In this document: positions 47,691 through 60,669 of the stretch, piece after piece | Layout: each line of letters begins with the position of its first letter | Numbering within the stretch: the stretch's first letter is position 1 | Origin: Antilocapra americana | Lineage: Eukaryota > Chordata > Mammalia > Artiodactyla > Antilocapridae | Direction of reading: 5' to 3' | NCBI GenBank assembly: GCA_007570785.1 | Contig: ML664161.1 | Location: forward strand, 2,329,260-2,393,259 | Length of the DNA stretch: 64,000 bases | Notes under the pieces: generated by a model | Databases searched by the model: none | Told to the model about the DNA's origin: nothing | Seen by the model: only the letters and a program-made list of their open reading frames with translations | Position numbers and translations under genes: made by a program

Positions 47691-50600
47691 CAAATAGCTA
47701 TTGTTTAGTTTAGGAATAAATTATGATGGCTTAAAGAATGGTTTTCTAGTGATAGATAAAAACAATTCCAGAAATACTGAGGATATGAAAATCAATAGGC
47801 TGTTTTTTCCTGCCATGTATTCCTGAGACTACACTTTAAATTATTCTGACCGAATATGATTACATAAGAAACTCACAACAGAAATAACTGCCTGAGTTAT
47901 TCTGCAGATGGATAACATTTTTCACTACGAATGATTGCATTATGCTTATGATTTTTACTCTAAGAGCCTCTTTTTAAGTTCTGAGGAGTAGAATATTGCT
48001 GACTCCTATAGATTTATTGCAGAGATCAATAATTATTTATTGAAATGTGCATAGTGGTGAGTGCAGTTATAGCAACCTAGAAGATTTTGGAAAAACCTGA
48101 CCTGATTCCCAGCTGTACAACCACTATAACTTCAGCCATTCTTTGATAGTAGTGTGAGTCTTTTTCTACCGTTCACAGAAGGCTGTATGGAAACGATGAT
48201 TATGAATCAATTCAGAGATAAAGATGGCAAGACAACAAAATTCAGGGAGTTGGAGTTTATTTCCATAAAATATGCTTAAATGAATATTTTAAAACATGAT
48301 GATATGAGATTCTTTTTTTCTTGCAAAAGGAGTGTAATGATTTCAGATGCAATTGTTTGAACAAGTCAGCATTTTTCTAAGTCTATTTAGAACACTTTAA
48401 TGATATACAGTGGTTTGAATAATTATAACTGTATCATTAAGTGACTTGCACCTCAGGACTTGTAAGTGTCAAGTCATGGTTAATCTTTTCCTTCAAATAA
48501 TTTATAGACTTTGCTGTTTTATACACTTAATAGTTGATTCAAGCCAATACAAACTGAAACAAAAATGAGCTGTGAACAGGGAGCTTGGGCTGTGTGCTTT
48601 AAATTTCAAAAGGTTCTTGCCAGGGGCTGACCTTTGTGTTGAAGACATTAGATTACATATTAAGGTATGAAACAGTATCAAACAGTAATTAACTCCTTAT
48701 TCCTATACTGTTTTACCTATAGCAGTAGTTTTTAAACCTTTAAATGAATTTACATGTGTAGATGACATCTCCAAAAACTAGTCTGCCAATTCCTTGAGAT
48801 AATACAGTTTTGTATTCATAGTGACTTGCCTTCAAGCAGATGTTCAGTAGCCCTATGCAAAATATGAAACTAGATATCCTTGTCAGTACCTCACATACTT
48901 CTTTTTTTTTTTTTTTCACATACTTCTTGATAAGTAAGTTTGCATCATTCCTAGGACACCTGAAAGTCACATTTTTAAACATCATTTAAGAAGCGTCATG
49001 TTGTATCATTTTAGTCATAAAATCCCTGCCACTGTTGCCTGTTTTATGGCAGGTTTAAAATTTAAACTGATATAATTAAATTCTTCACTCAAAACAAGAT
49101 ACAAATGGGGTGAGGGGGGATTACTGGTTCAGAAACTGGTCTAAGTGAAACTAAGAAAGATCAGGCACTAGTATCACAGACAGCAATGTTTAAGTCATTC
49201 AGAATTAAGCCTTTAAAAATGACATCTCTTACTTTAAGAAAGAAACCTATAGAAGATCATTCAGAGAACTTCCAAAGATATTTTTAAATAGTACACGCGT
49301 TATTGAAGGCTCCTCTCCTATTTTTATTCTAACAATACTTAAATTATGAAAACAGTAGGTTCTCCGCTCAGCACTATGGTGGCTGTGTTGGCATAGGAAA
49401 AACAAAGGAGAGAGTTGAGACCATTATTCCTGAAACACCAGTATGATTAAATAACCCTTTGGATGAGGAAGAAGTGGGAATGTTTTTAAACATTCACACT
49501 CTCATCTTTCATATATGTATGTGAAGTCAATCTTTATTGGCATTTTATCTATCCCCATGGGCTGCAGTTAAAGGACTAAATTGACTACTGAGATTCATGG
49601 CCTGGATTCTACCATGTTAAATCTAAGTGAAAATATTCATTTCCTTAATAACATTCCCTTGTTTGTGAATGCTTTAAACCTTATTATTCTCTTTAGCATG
49701 TATGTGTGTTCAGATAATGAAATATAAGCAGATAGAAAAATATAAATATAAGCTATAAACAGAAGGATAAACAGAGTGAAAGGATTAGTGAAGTTCAGCT
49801 CCAGTCCTTTCTGTACTTTTCACACTCAAGAATCTGAGTCTCAGGACCTATGTCAACACAATAAAATAATTCTAGGGAATGTGTCTGATGCCCAGTAATG
49901 CCAGCACAGGGGAAATATGACTAGAGTTTGAAAGATTATTCATAGTTAAGAAGCAGTCTTTGCTCCTTTGCTTTTTATTCTACCAACTTACATGTGCCCA
50001 CCTTCCATCTAATGAATGGTAGAATAACTCTTAATTGTTACTATTTTAGTATGTAAACAACTCATTTCCTGTTTTCACATTCAATAGTACTTTGAGGCTA
50101 GCCTTTTGTCCCTCTTCAGTGTTCAAGTCACAAGTATAATGAACCTGCCACAAGATTAAATATAACATACAGTTCCAACCAGACTACCTTATGATTAGCA
50201 TGGAGTCTGGATACATGATGATACTTTTAAAATCAGGTAATCAGAAAATTTGGGTATTTTGGTTATGCACGGCACAAAGGAAGTATCCTATAGCATCATG
50301 AAGAGATACTGCCCTTTCTTACCCTGGAGATGACTCATTCCTTGGCTCAGCCAGAATTTACTTTTTGGCACTGGATAAAACTTATGCCAGGATTTAAAAT
50401 ATTTTACCTTCCTTCAGAGAAGATTAAGAGCAGTCCCTCATTTTTGGCACATTAGCCTTCTCACTCTCTGACTTGAGAATGCTTTCAGATGGACAGAAGA
50501 AAGGCACATCATAATTGAACATTTCCAGCAGCCCTGGGCCTTTTCCAGCATAGGAATCTACTAAATATTTCTATCAAAAGCAGATGTGACTCCTTTTGCT

Positions 50601-50798
50601 AAATTCACCATTCTCATACTCAAAATATCCTTTCTTACTGCTCTGAAAAGCACTGTATGATTAGTGATGGATTGAATATAGGAAATCATGTTCCTTATAA
50701 GGATTTTCTTTTTTTACTTTGAATTCCGTTATTACATTGATGTAGTAGTTTTCCCACTGAGAACGATCTTGATATTAAAAATTATATACTCTCCCTCT
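47691..50798. other. AT-rich stretch, no gene seen
   Basis: The longest quiet stretch in the window. A T-run with a repeated phrase ('cacatacttct' on both sides, about 48891-48928) suggests a tiny poly(A)-only insertion or slippage. No open frame here has a recognisable domain. Confidence 0.45.
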
Positions 50799-50999
50799 GA
50801 AAGTGAAAGTGTTAGTCACTCAGTCATATCTGACTCTTTGAAACCCTATGGACTGTAGCCCACCAGGCTCCTCTATTCATGGGATTTCTCAGGCAAAGAA
50901 GACTGGAGTGGGTTGCCACTTCATCCTCCAGGGGATCTTCCTGACCCAGGGATTGGGTCTCCTGCACTGTAGGTGAATTCTTTACCATCTGAGGCACCA
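50799..50999 (-). mobile_element. Bov-tA SINE
   Basis: Antisense copy: 'gtgttagtcactcagtcata' at left. The B-box complement is shortened ('cagggattgggtctcc' lacks the usual 'gaacct'). Confidence 0.9.
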
Positions 51000-51398
51000 T
51001 AAATTCCAAAATCCTTAGTCTGCATTTAAGCCGTTCTCAGTATGACCAGTCTGCCTTACCAGTTTCATCTTTATTCCTTTCAACTCACCAAAACTCTTCA
51101 GTTGTCATAACCTTTTGTTCCCTTTTATACCCCTGTGCCTTTGTTCAAGTTGTGCAATTACTCTCAACTTGGGATTTTACAGTGGAGCCCTTGTACTATA
51201 GGGTCCTTAATTAGGAAATGTTAATGTGCATATCCTTCTGTGGCCCCAAACAAGGCCTGGCATTTTGAGATTACACTTACCTTGGATAGGTCTCTGAATA
51301 CACTCTACAGAAAAAAGTATAGAACCAAATAGGAATGCCTCTAACTGGTATCTGATAGAAAATTTCTTTGCAATCTGAAGCAATATCAAAACTACTTT

Positions 51399-51441
51399 CT
51401 GATGACAATAATGATGATAATGATGATGGTGATGATCATCA
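51399..51441. repeat. (GAT)n microsatellite
   Basis: Imperfect GAT/AAT triplets directly preceding a MIR fragment. Confidence 0.9.
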
Positions 51442-51560
51442 TTATAACTGTGTAGTGGCCATCATTTATTAGACACATGCTGTGGGGGAGCCATTGATCT
51501 AAAAGTTTTATGTACATTATTGCTAATACATCTTAAGAAGTTTAACATGAAAATCATGAT
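51442..51560 (+). repeat. MIR 5' fragment
   Basis: 'atcatttattagacacatgc' and 'gttttatgtacattattgct' follow the MIR 5' part in sense ('atttattgagcacttactat...tttacatgcattatctca'). Confidence 0.55.
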
Positions 51561-52814
51561 TTTCATTCTAGACATGTTTTCAATCCCACCTTTCCTCTAG
51601 TCACCTGTCTCAGTAAAAGTCAACACCATCCATTTATATCTTCTAGCCAGAAGGTATAAAATATCTTTGATTCTTTCCTTTGCTAATGATTTACATCTAT
51701 TAGTAACTTCACCCATTGTTTCTATCATCAGCATATATTTCACATCTGCTTCCTTCAATCTTCACTGCTACCACCATGTCTAGGCTGGTATGTGGAAGAA
51801 AATAAAATTTAAAAGCAAAAGCAATACTATTAAATGTAATATGATATCCTGAGTTGGATCCTAGATCAGAAAAAAAGGAAACTAGTGATGAAAAAAAAAT
51901 ACTGTTGAAATATAAAGTTGTAGTTGAACTACTAATGGTGTACCAATTTTTAATTTTGACAATTGCATCATCAGTATGTGAGATATTGTTGGGGAGCCTG
52001 ATTGAATGGTACACATGAAACTCTACTTTGCAGCTTTTCTGTGCATTTAAAATTATTGCAAAGAAAAATTCTTTTATAAACCCTACTTTCTTAGCTGTTA
52101 TATAGCCCCCTTCAGTTCATTCTTCATAGTTGCTAGAGTGATCTTTTCATAATATAAATTTGGCCATGTAACTTAGAGAGTTTCAGCATCTCAGAAAGAT
52201 TAAAACAACCTGTCCAAGATTATATTGGTATTAATGGCTGAACAGGGAGTCTCACCCAGATCTGACAGAGTTCACTGTATCTTAAGCATTTTACTCCTGG
52301 GTTCTCTATGTGAGCCGTGAATTCAACATGTGTCACAAAGAAGTCAGTGTCTCCCAGCTTTGCATATGCCCCATGTATGGTACAATTCAGACTAATTCAA
52401 AATCCTAAGCAATCCCCATCAATACCAACTAAACTGCTAGGTAAGAGAGTGAGAAAAAAAAAATTTTTAATGGCTTTCAGCCACAATGCAGTGTCTGAGA
52501 TTCTTATCAGGGTATGAGAAATGTCTTCCTACAAGGTTATTACATAGTCACAATTGCCGTCACCATGATGGCTTACAGGGATGGGCATTCAAAAGGACAC
52601 ACTATCAAGAAGGCATTAGCAGACATTCCATATCCTGAATAGTGAGTTTCATTCTCCCCTTCTTTACCAAGCAGGAGCTGAATCATGAAGACATCCTTTG
52701 TAGTTTAGACTGATCCCACTTATTTGAGTTTAATGGGTAATTAAAACTATACTTTAAAAAAAGACAAGAATTGTCAAGCTGTATTATTATAGGCTACTCA
52801 GCTTAGTATTAGGT
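51561..52814. other. Mostly unrecognised, one MIR-like piece
   Basis: About 52165-52285 ('ttagagagtttcagcatctc...ctgtccaagattatattggt...ggctgaacagggagtctcac') resembles a diverged sense MIR. The rest shows nothing I can name. Confidence 0.4.
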
Positions 52815-53037
52815 CAAAGACCCCTAATATCCCAAGTTCCATTTTCACAGGGGGAAGGCATTTAGCAGTGAGACCTGTGATCTCTGGTTGTCTGCACAAT
52901 CCTCATTGACCTTAGCTTTCTGTTGACCCACAGTAGCTTTAGTGAAGAAACTTGGACCAAAGGATGAGATTGTAAGCTACAGTAGTCTTTTCTTGTCCAG
53001 TTTTCACTTCAACTGTTAATAGTAGAAGCCAGAGGAA
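52815..53037 (+). repeat. Left copy of a long direct repeat flanking BovB
   Basis: From 'cccctaatatcccaagttcc' to 'agaagccagagg' this copy matches 53561-53775 along its whole length with scattered differences (roughly 80% identity by eye). The homology ends where the BovB fragment begins. Confidence 0.9.
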
Positions 53038-53560
53038 AGCTATGATGAATCTAGACAGTGTGTTGAAAAGCAGAGACATTACTCTGCCAACAAAGGTCTG
53101 TATAGTCAAGGCTATGGTTGTCCTGGTGGTCACATATAGTTGTGGGACCTGGGCCATAAAGAATGCAGAGCGCCAAAAATTTGATGCTTTCACACTGTGG
53201 TGCTGGAGAAGACTCTTGAGAGTCCCTTGGACAGCAAGGAGATCAAACCAGTCAATCTTGAGGGAAATAAACCCTGAATACTCCTTGGAAGGACGGATGC
53301 TAAAGGTGAAACTCCAGTATTTTGATGATCTGATGTGAACAGCTGACTCACTGGAAAAGTCCCTGATGCTGGGAAAGATCAAGGACAGAAGGAGAAGAGA
53401 ACGTCAGAGGATGATATAGCTGATGGCATTACTGATGCAATGGATATGGACTTGGGCAAACTTCAGGAGATTGTGAGGGACAGGGAGGCCTGGCATGCTG
53501 CAGTCCATGGGGTGGCAAAGAGTTGAACACAACTAAGTGACAGGACAACAACAACAAAAA
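53038..53560 (+). mobile_element. BovB 3' part between long direct repeats
   Basis: Sense BovB C-terminal region and 3' end, ending in 'gacaacaacaacaaaaa'. The open frame at 53042-53338 is BovB. The left and right flanks are the two copies of a segment of about 215 bp. Confidence 0.95.
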
Positions 53561-53775
53561 GCCCTAATATCCCAGGTTCGGTTTTCATGGGGTGGAACAT
53601 ATTTAGCCGTGAACCTATTATCTCTGGTTATCTGTGGGATCCTAATTAGACTAGCTTACTGTTGAACCATAGTAACTTTAGTGAAGAAACTTGGGCAAAA
53701 GGATGAGATTACAAGCTACAGTAGTCTTTGCTTCTAGTTGTCACTTCAGTTGTTAACTGCAGAAAGCAGAGGGAA
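53561..53775 (+). repeat. Right copy of the long direct repeat
   Basis: Begins exactly after the BovB A-rich tail ('gccctaatatcccaggttcg') and ends near 'gcagagggaa', parallel to 52815-53037. Shared blocks include 'actttagtgaagaaacttgg' and 'aagctacagtagtctt'. Confidence 0.9.
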
Positions 53776-55044
53776 TCTTAATGCCTATAGTACTCATTTA
53801 ACAAAGATTCGTAGTTGTTGGGATTTGTGTTTTTATATTTTTCATTTGTTTTGACATTTTCATCTTTTAAGATAAGAGCATAATCCATAATATTACAAAA
53901 ATAATAATGACTCAGAGCAGAATGAATCTACATACCACAGTGATAGATTGGATATCCTCAGCTCTTTAAAACAAATCTGATCATGTTGCAATTTCATAAC
54001 TATAAGCAATCAAAAACTACATTTTATTAGGAGATGCAAAAGGCCTTTTATGTTTCTTAGATTTCAGCATGCTGTAAAGCTCCAGTGAAATATATAGTTT
54101 ATGAGCATTTTCAAGGTATGAGAAAGTTTTCCATGTGAGTGATTAATTATTACTGTATCTGCCCTCCATACAACATCATGTTTTTGCATAAGCTGGTTAT
54201 TCAGAAAAATTCCAGTTGATATGCTTACTAACTTTTACACTGGGTCAAGGTACGAAACTCAAGCCATATCTCATGTTCATAGCTTTTGTAAGTTGTATGT
54301 TAACTTTTTTACATATGTTTGTAGCATTTTTATTAATGGAAATAGTAATAAAAGTATGTGGACATATAGCTATATATTTGAAGATTTTACTTTAAAATCC
54401 CAATATATTAAATAGTCCTTAATATCATATTTTTATATTTTAATTTTATATGAGCTTACTTTACATTTGAAGAATTCATTATCTCTACATCCCTGATTCT
54501 GTTTAATAAGCAAGATATTCTTATGTTACATCTTCTAAAACATAGTGTACTATATATCATTTATTTGCTTTGACAACCATCTTAAATTCTGCAATTCTTT
54601 CGCACAATAGCTTCTAATATATTTGAATGAATTATACCCTAGATGTATTAAAAGATACTAATTTACAATTTAGGATCATTTTTTTCTGATAGAATTAGAA
54701 TTCAAACACAGTATATTTCAAGAACCCCATAAAATGCCAACAGGAATATGCAGTTTTAATGAAAAGTCAAGCTTTTAAGACAGCTAAGGTGTAGCACCAT
54801 GGTAGCAAGCTTGCTGATACCCAAGAAAGAACTCTGAATTTACATAAGGTGAAAATAAATGAAATAAATACCTGCAAATTATTTTAAAAGTATATCATTG
54901 TTTTTGCCTTACATGTTTATTTTTGGTCTAATTTTACCATCAACTAAACTTGATTGCCTTATTATTTCCTTTGGTAGGATAGAAGAGAATGTGATCATAG
55001 TAACATTTCAAAGTTCACACATTAGTACAATCAAAGATCTGAAA
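53776..55044. other. AT-rich stretch, nothing recognised
   Basis: No supported gene or repeat. Confidence 0.5.
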
Positions 55045-56735
55045 GATAAATTCAAGAAGCAATTACAGCTGCCATTGCATCAAAAACAATCAAATTCCTA
55101 GGAATAAACCTACTTAAGGAGGCAAAAGTCCTGTACTCAGAAAACTATAAGAAGCCTGTGAAGGAAAGCAAAGCAGACAAAAACAGATGGAAAGGTATAC
55201 CATGTTTGTGGATTGGAACAATCAGTATTGTCAAATGACTATACTACCTAAGGCAAACTATAGATTCAGTGCAATCCCTGTGAAATTACCAATGACATTT
55301 TTCACAGAAGTGTAACAAAAAATTCTCAAAAGTTGTAAAGACACAAAAGACTTCAAATAGCCAAAGCAATCTTGAGATAGGAAAACAGAGCTGGAGGAAT
55401 CAGGCTCCCTGACTCCAGACTATACTACAAAGCTGCAGTCATCAAAATAGTATGGTGCTGGCACAAAAGTGGAAATAAAGATCAATGGAACTGGATAGAA
55501 AATCCAGAAATAAGCCCATGCACCTATGGTTATGACAAAAGAGGCAAGACTACATAATATCAGAAAGACGGTTTCTTCAACAAATGGCACTGGGAAAACT
55601 GAACAGCTACATGTGAAAAAATGAAATTAAATCACTCTTTAACTCCATACACAAAAAATAAGCTCAAAATGGGTTAAAGACCTAACTGTGACTCAGACAC
55701 TGTAAATCTCCTAGAGGGAATCACAGCAATGTTTATTTTTATCCGCTTCCCAGAATAATGGAAATAAAACCAAAAATTAAGAAATGGACCTAAATAAATC
55801 AAAAGCTTTTGCATAGCAAAGGAAACGAAAGGGAAAAGAAGTCCATAGACTGGGAGAAAATATTTGCTAATGATGCGACTGATTAGGTATTAGTCTCCAA
55901 AGATGCTTAGCAACATCAAAAAAACAACCCACTCAAAAAATGGGCAGAAGACTTAAAGTAGACATGTTTCCAAAGAAGACATACAGATGAGCAATAGGTA
56001 CATGAGAAATGTTCAGCATTGCTGATTATTAGAGAAATTCACATCAAAACTACAATGAGGTATTTGTACCTCACACCAGCCAGACTGGCTATCATCAAAA
56101 AATCCCCAAGAGAAAAACATGATCTGAAAGGATACACATACCCCAATGTCATTGCAGCACTGTTTACAATAGCCAAGACATGGAAGCAACCTAAATGTCC
56201 ATTGACAGGGGAATGGACAAAAAAGAAGTGGTATATATATGCAATGGAATATGACTCAGCCATTAAAATGAATTAAATAATGGCATTTGCAGCAACATGG
56301 ATGGACCTAGAGAGGATCTTCCTTAGTGAAGTAAGTCAGATAGAGGAGGGAAAATATTGTATGACATCTCTTAATTGTGGAATCTAAAAAGAAATGATAG
56401 AAATGAACTCAGTTACAGAACAGAAACAGACTTACAGACTTAAGAGAAAGAGTTAATGGTTGCTGGGGGAAAGGACATGGGGAAGGGATAGCTAGGAAGT
56501 TTGGGATGAATATGTGCACACTGCTATACTTAAAATGGACAACCAAAACTGCTATATATCACATGGAACTCTGCTCAATGTCATGTGGCAACCTGGATGG
56601 CAGCAGATTTTGTGGGAGAATGGATACATGTGTATGTATGACTGAGTCCCTTCTTTGTTCACTTGAAACTATCACAGCATTGTTTGTTAATCAGCTATCT
56701 ACCCCATACAAAATAAAAAGTTAAAAAAATAAATA
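55045..56735 (+). mobile_element. L1 ORF2 3' part and 3' end (sense)
   Basis: 'aattcctaggaataaaccta', 'atgacatttttcacagaagt', 'ttacaatagccaagacatgg', then the L1 3' UTR and an A-rich end 'aaaaaaataaataacaaaaa'. Many stops. An internal deletion near 56100-56140 joins the 'atcatcaaaaaatccccaag' region to 'tacacataccccaatgtcat', removing part of the ORF2 C-terminus. Confidence 0.9.
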
Positions 56736-58935
56736 ACAAAAAAAGATTCATAGGTTAGTAAGAACATAAACGACTTTTTTTCTCTTTTTAAAGTCTGACA
56801 TTACCTAAGTGAAAATGTGGTTAGCTATGCATTAATATTTGAATCTTATAAGATAGAAATATATATTTATATATTATTCATATGATGAGCCATGCACTTC
56901 TTCACTCATCAGCTAAATTTACCTCACTATTATCCATGACAGAATCAGAGACTGAAATATATGAATAGAGATAGTCATCATCTGTCACTAAGTGTGAAAT
57001 CTTGTAGTAATATATTTGGATGGTATAGAAGAAATAAAAAATTTAATTTCCACATCTCTTTAAAGGAAGGTTTGCATAAAGTTCATGTATGTATGCCCTA
57101 CTTTATTTACCACTCTTGGCTGGATTCATATTTCAATAGAATTTTTAGTAAAGTGGCAAAACTATCAGTTAATCAATGATAACAACGAAGACATCAACAA
57201 AGCCTATTAAATTATTGCTGTTATTTATAAACACTTAATAACTAAGCACAAGCTTCACTAATGCAAAATCTGCGCACCACTGGGTGTTGTTGAGGAAAAT
57301 AAAAAGAAGTTTTGTACATCCTCTCTTTCTCCCTCCTTGCCTCTTTTCCTTCCTTCCTCCTTCCCATCTTTCCTGTCTTTCTTTTCACTATTTTCTCCCC
57401 AGAGACAAACTCACACTACTCAGTTTCTTCAGTCTTATTTCCTTTAGGTCACTGTGTATATTGCTAGTACAGAAATGCAAGAAAACTATAAGAAGTTATT
57501 AATTTCCCATACTGTCATAGTTCTTGCCACCTCTTCCACACTGCAGCCCCCTCTGTGTCTTTTCATCTTTGCCCTGGGTTACATACCAAAAGGCTATAAA
57601 CTTTTTCAAGAATTCATAGGCTTTACATATTTTAAAACTCTGTTCATGTATTTTTAGTCAACAAATATTTACATACTGTCTGTTGTAATGAAAGCTGTGT
57701 ATTCGAAATAATGGGGGAAAATGATAGTATTGTAGCTATTCTAGAAACAAGATAGGATCCATAAAGCTCAGAAGATTGATCAGAATGCATTTTCCATAGC
57801 TATGCAAAATATGGTCCTAGACAAGAGCTACATAAGACTTGAAGAGAGTCTGTATTCTCAAGTGCCTATAATATGATGGCTAAGTCGGTAATTCTTGGTA
57901 TAGACAGACAGAGTGACTGAAGGACACAGAGGAAAATATCCCAACATAGTTTTTCTAAATCAGCGTAGCAAAAATTGCATACATCAGTATTTGAGAGAAT
58001 ATCAAAGTTTTGTTGTATCAATAAAAGTCTACTGGATGATGGAAATTTGAAACTAAATTTAGATGTCCATGAGAAATGTGTATTTTCAGAAAATAAAAGG
58101 ATAACCACGGTGATTTGTACAAGCATGGAAATTAGCAAATTGCAAACACTTAAAGATAACACGTTTACTTGGATACAACTAAAGATACTTACTGAGAACA
58201 ATAGTTCTCTAAGTTCAGGTTGATGAGTGAGTATATCAGAACTACCTTAGGAGCTTTTTCCACTAAGTACACACTGTCTTCTCCCTCGTTTCATTTTCTG
58301 TGTGCAATATATATTTGTTTATTACCTTTTGGTGATGCCTCTTGTAGTGGAAATAAGAGTGGAACTCTGCGTGTTGCAGTTAATATAGGCAGAGAGTAGT
58401 TTTCAGAGAAATTTCCCAGAATTGATATCTCTACCTGCCCTTCTTTAGACACAGTGATTTATAGAAATGCTAATTTAATTTTTAAATGGGGTAGAAGTAG
58501 TGCATTTATCATCTCAAAATGGGGTAGCCATGTTTAAATTAATGAGAAGAGAAGTGATTTATTGTCAAACGTAAGCCTGGTTTGTTTAACAAATAAAATA
58601 TTAGTAACCACACTTTATGTATTATTCAGTATTCTACAGCATATTTTACTCTGTTTTTAACCTTTAATTTAAATCTTCTTAAAATTTCATCTGTGCAGTG
58701 ATGCATTATGTAAATTTATTTGAAAAAGTTGTTAGTAAATAAAATCCATATATGTGTACATATATTTATATATACAGAATATATATATATTAAAGTTATT
58801 TAAGCAGTACTCATATATCAGTTATCTACATTTATAAAGAGAGAAGAGTTTATGTTCCAAATTAAGGAGTAATTTCAGTATCATTTGATAAAATTTAAAT
58901 TAAAAATACTGATAGAGAAGAACAATATTATAACT
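56736..58935. other. AT-rich stretch with a pyrimidine tract
   Basis: 57319-57390 is almost pure C/T ('ctctctttctccctccttgc...ttccttccttcctccttccc'), a simple polypyrimidine tract. No gene was recognised; the open frames at 57866-58223 overlap each other on opposite strands. Confidence 0.45.
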
Positions 58936-59006
58936 AATGAAAATTGTTTAAATAACATATTTATAACAGGAATAATCATATATCTAGGATATATTGCATG
59001 ACAAAT
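58936..59006 (+). repeat. Left copy of a ~71-bp direct repeat flanking BovB
   Basis: The last 36 bases ('aataatcatatatctaggat' and on to 'catgacaaat') match 60361-60396 with three differences. The preceding 35 match with more changes. Confidence 0.88.
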
Positions 59007-60325
59007 TGCCAACATCTGTTGGATCATAGAAAAAGCAAGAGAATTCCAGAAAAACATCTATTTCTGCTTCACTGATGATACTAAAGCCTTTGTGTGGATC
59101 ACAACAAACTGTGGAAAATTTCTTAAAGAGACCACCTTACCTTCCTCCTGCAAAACCTGTATGCAGGTCAAGAATCAAAATGCCGACATCCATTGGATCA
59201 TACAAAAAACAAGAGAGTTCCAGAAAAATATCTACTTCTGGTTTACTGACTATGCCAAAGACTTTGACTGTGTGGATCACAACAAACTGTGAAAAATTCT
59301 TTAAGAGATGGGAATACCAGACCACCTTACCTGCCTCTTGAGAAATCTGTATGCAGGCCAAAAAGCAACAGTTAGAACTGGACATGGAACAACAGACTGG
59401 TTCCAAATCAATAAAGGAGTACATCAAGGCTGTATATTGTCACCCTGCTTATTTAACTTATATGCAGAATACATCATGTGAAATGGTGGACTGGATGAAG
59501 CACAAACTGGAATCAAGATTGCTGGGAGAAATATCAATGACCTCACATATGCAGATGATATCACCCTTACAGAAGAACGTGAAGAGGAACTAAAAAGCTC
59601 CTTGGTGAAAGGAAAGAGCAGAGTGAAAAAAACTGGCTTAAAACTCAACATTCAAAAAACTGAAGATCACAGCATCTGGTCCAAACACTTCATAGCAAAT
59701 AGATGGGGAAACAACTGAAACAGTGATAGATTTTATTTTGTGGGGGTCCAAAATCACTGCAGGTGGTGACTGAAGCCATGAAATTAAAGGATGCTTGCTC
59801 CTTGGAAGAAAAGCTATGACAAATGTAGACAGCATAGTAAAAAGCAGATAGTTTGCCAACAAATTTCCATACAGTCAAAGCTATTGTTTTTCCAGTAGTC
59901 ATGTATGGATGTGAGATGTGGACCATAAAGAAGGCTGAGTGCCAAAGAATTGATAGTTTAACTGTGGTGCTGGAGAGTACTCTTGAGAATCCATTGGACT
60001 GCAAGGAGTTCAAATCAGTCAATTCTGAAGGAAATCAATTCTGAAATATTCATTGGAAGGACTGATGCTGAAGCTGAAGCTCTAATACTTTAGCCAACTG
60101 ATGCAAAGAGCCAACTCATTAGAAAAGATCCTGGTGCTGGGAAAGATTGAAGGCAGGAGGAGAAGGGGCCAACAAAGGATGATATGGTTGGATGGCATCA
60201 CTGACTCATTGGACATGAATTTGAGCAAGCTCTTGGATATGGTGAAGGACAGGGAAGCCTCGTGTGTGGTAATCCATGGAGTCACAAAGATTGAGACATG
60301 ACTGAGTGACTGAACAAAAACAACA
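59007..60325 (+). mobile_element. BovB with duplicated RT core (sense)
   Basis: Sense BovB from reverse-transcriptase motif A to the 3' end. About 59004-59175 and 59180-59365 are two copies of the same RT segment; in the second the motif reads FTDYAKDFDCVDH. The YADD box is kept at 59548-59559. The frame is broken many times. Confidence 0.92.
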
Positions 60326-60396
60326 ATGAAAACTTTTAAATTACATATATGTGGCTCTGGAATAGTCATAGATCTAGGATATATTACATGACAAAT
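60326..60396 (+). repeat. Right copy of the ~71-bp direct repeat
   Basis: Starts directly after the BovB tail ('gaacaaaaacaacaatgaaa') and ends 'catgacaaat', parallel to 58936-59006. Confidence 0.88.
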
Positions 60397-60669
60397 CACA
60401 GTATATTTTTAATAAATAATTATTTTTCTTAAATATTCATAACTGGTTATGTTCTTTAAATAAAGTCTGATATAGGGCAAAGGAAAAACTTATGTTAACA
60501 CAGCCCCCAAATTAACTATGTTGTAATGATTTATGTATTATTTGGAAAAAACACTAATTAAAAGAGAGGACTTCATTTTACACATCTAAAACATGAATTA
60601 AGCTATTTGTCTTAGTTTGCATCATTACCTCTGTTTATCCTTATAATTTCTTTTGCATTAAAATTTACT

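Noticed and set aside
57319..57390. Polypyrimidine tract as a regulatory or triplex element
   Set aside because: Simple-sequence C/T drift is common in mammals and nothing around it suggests a promoter or splice site.
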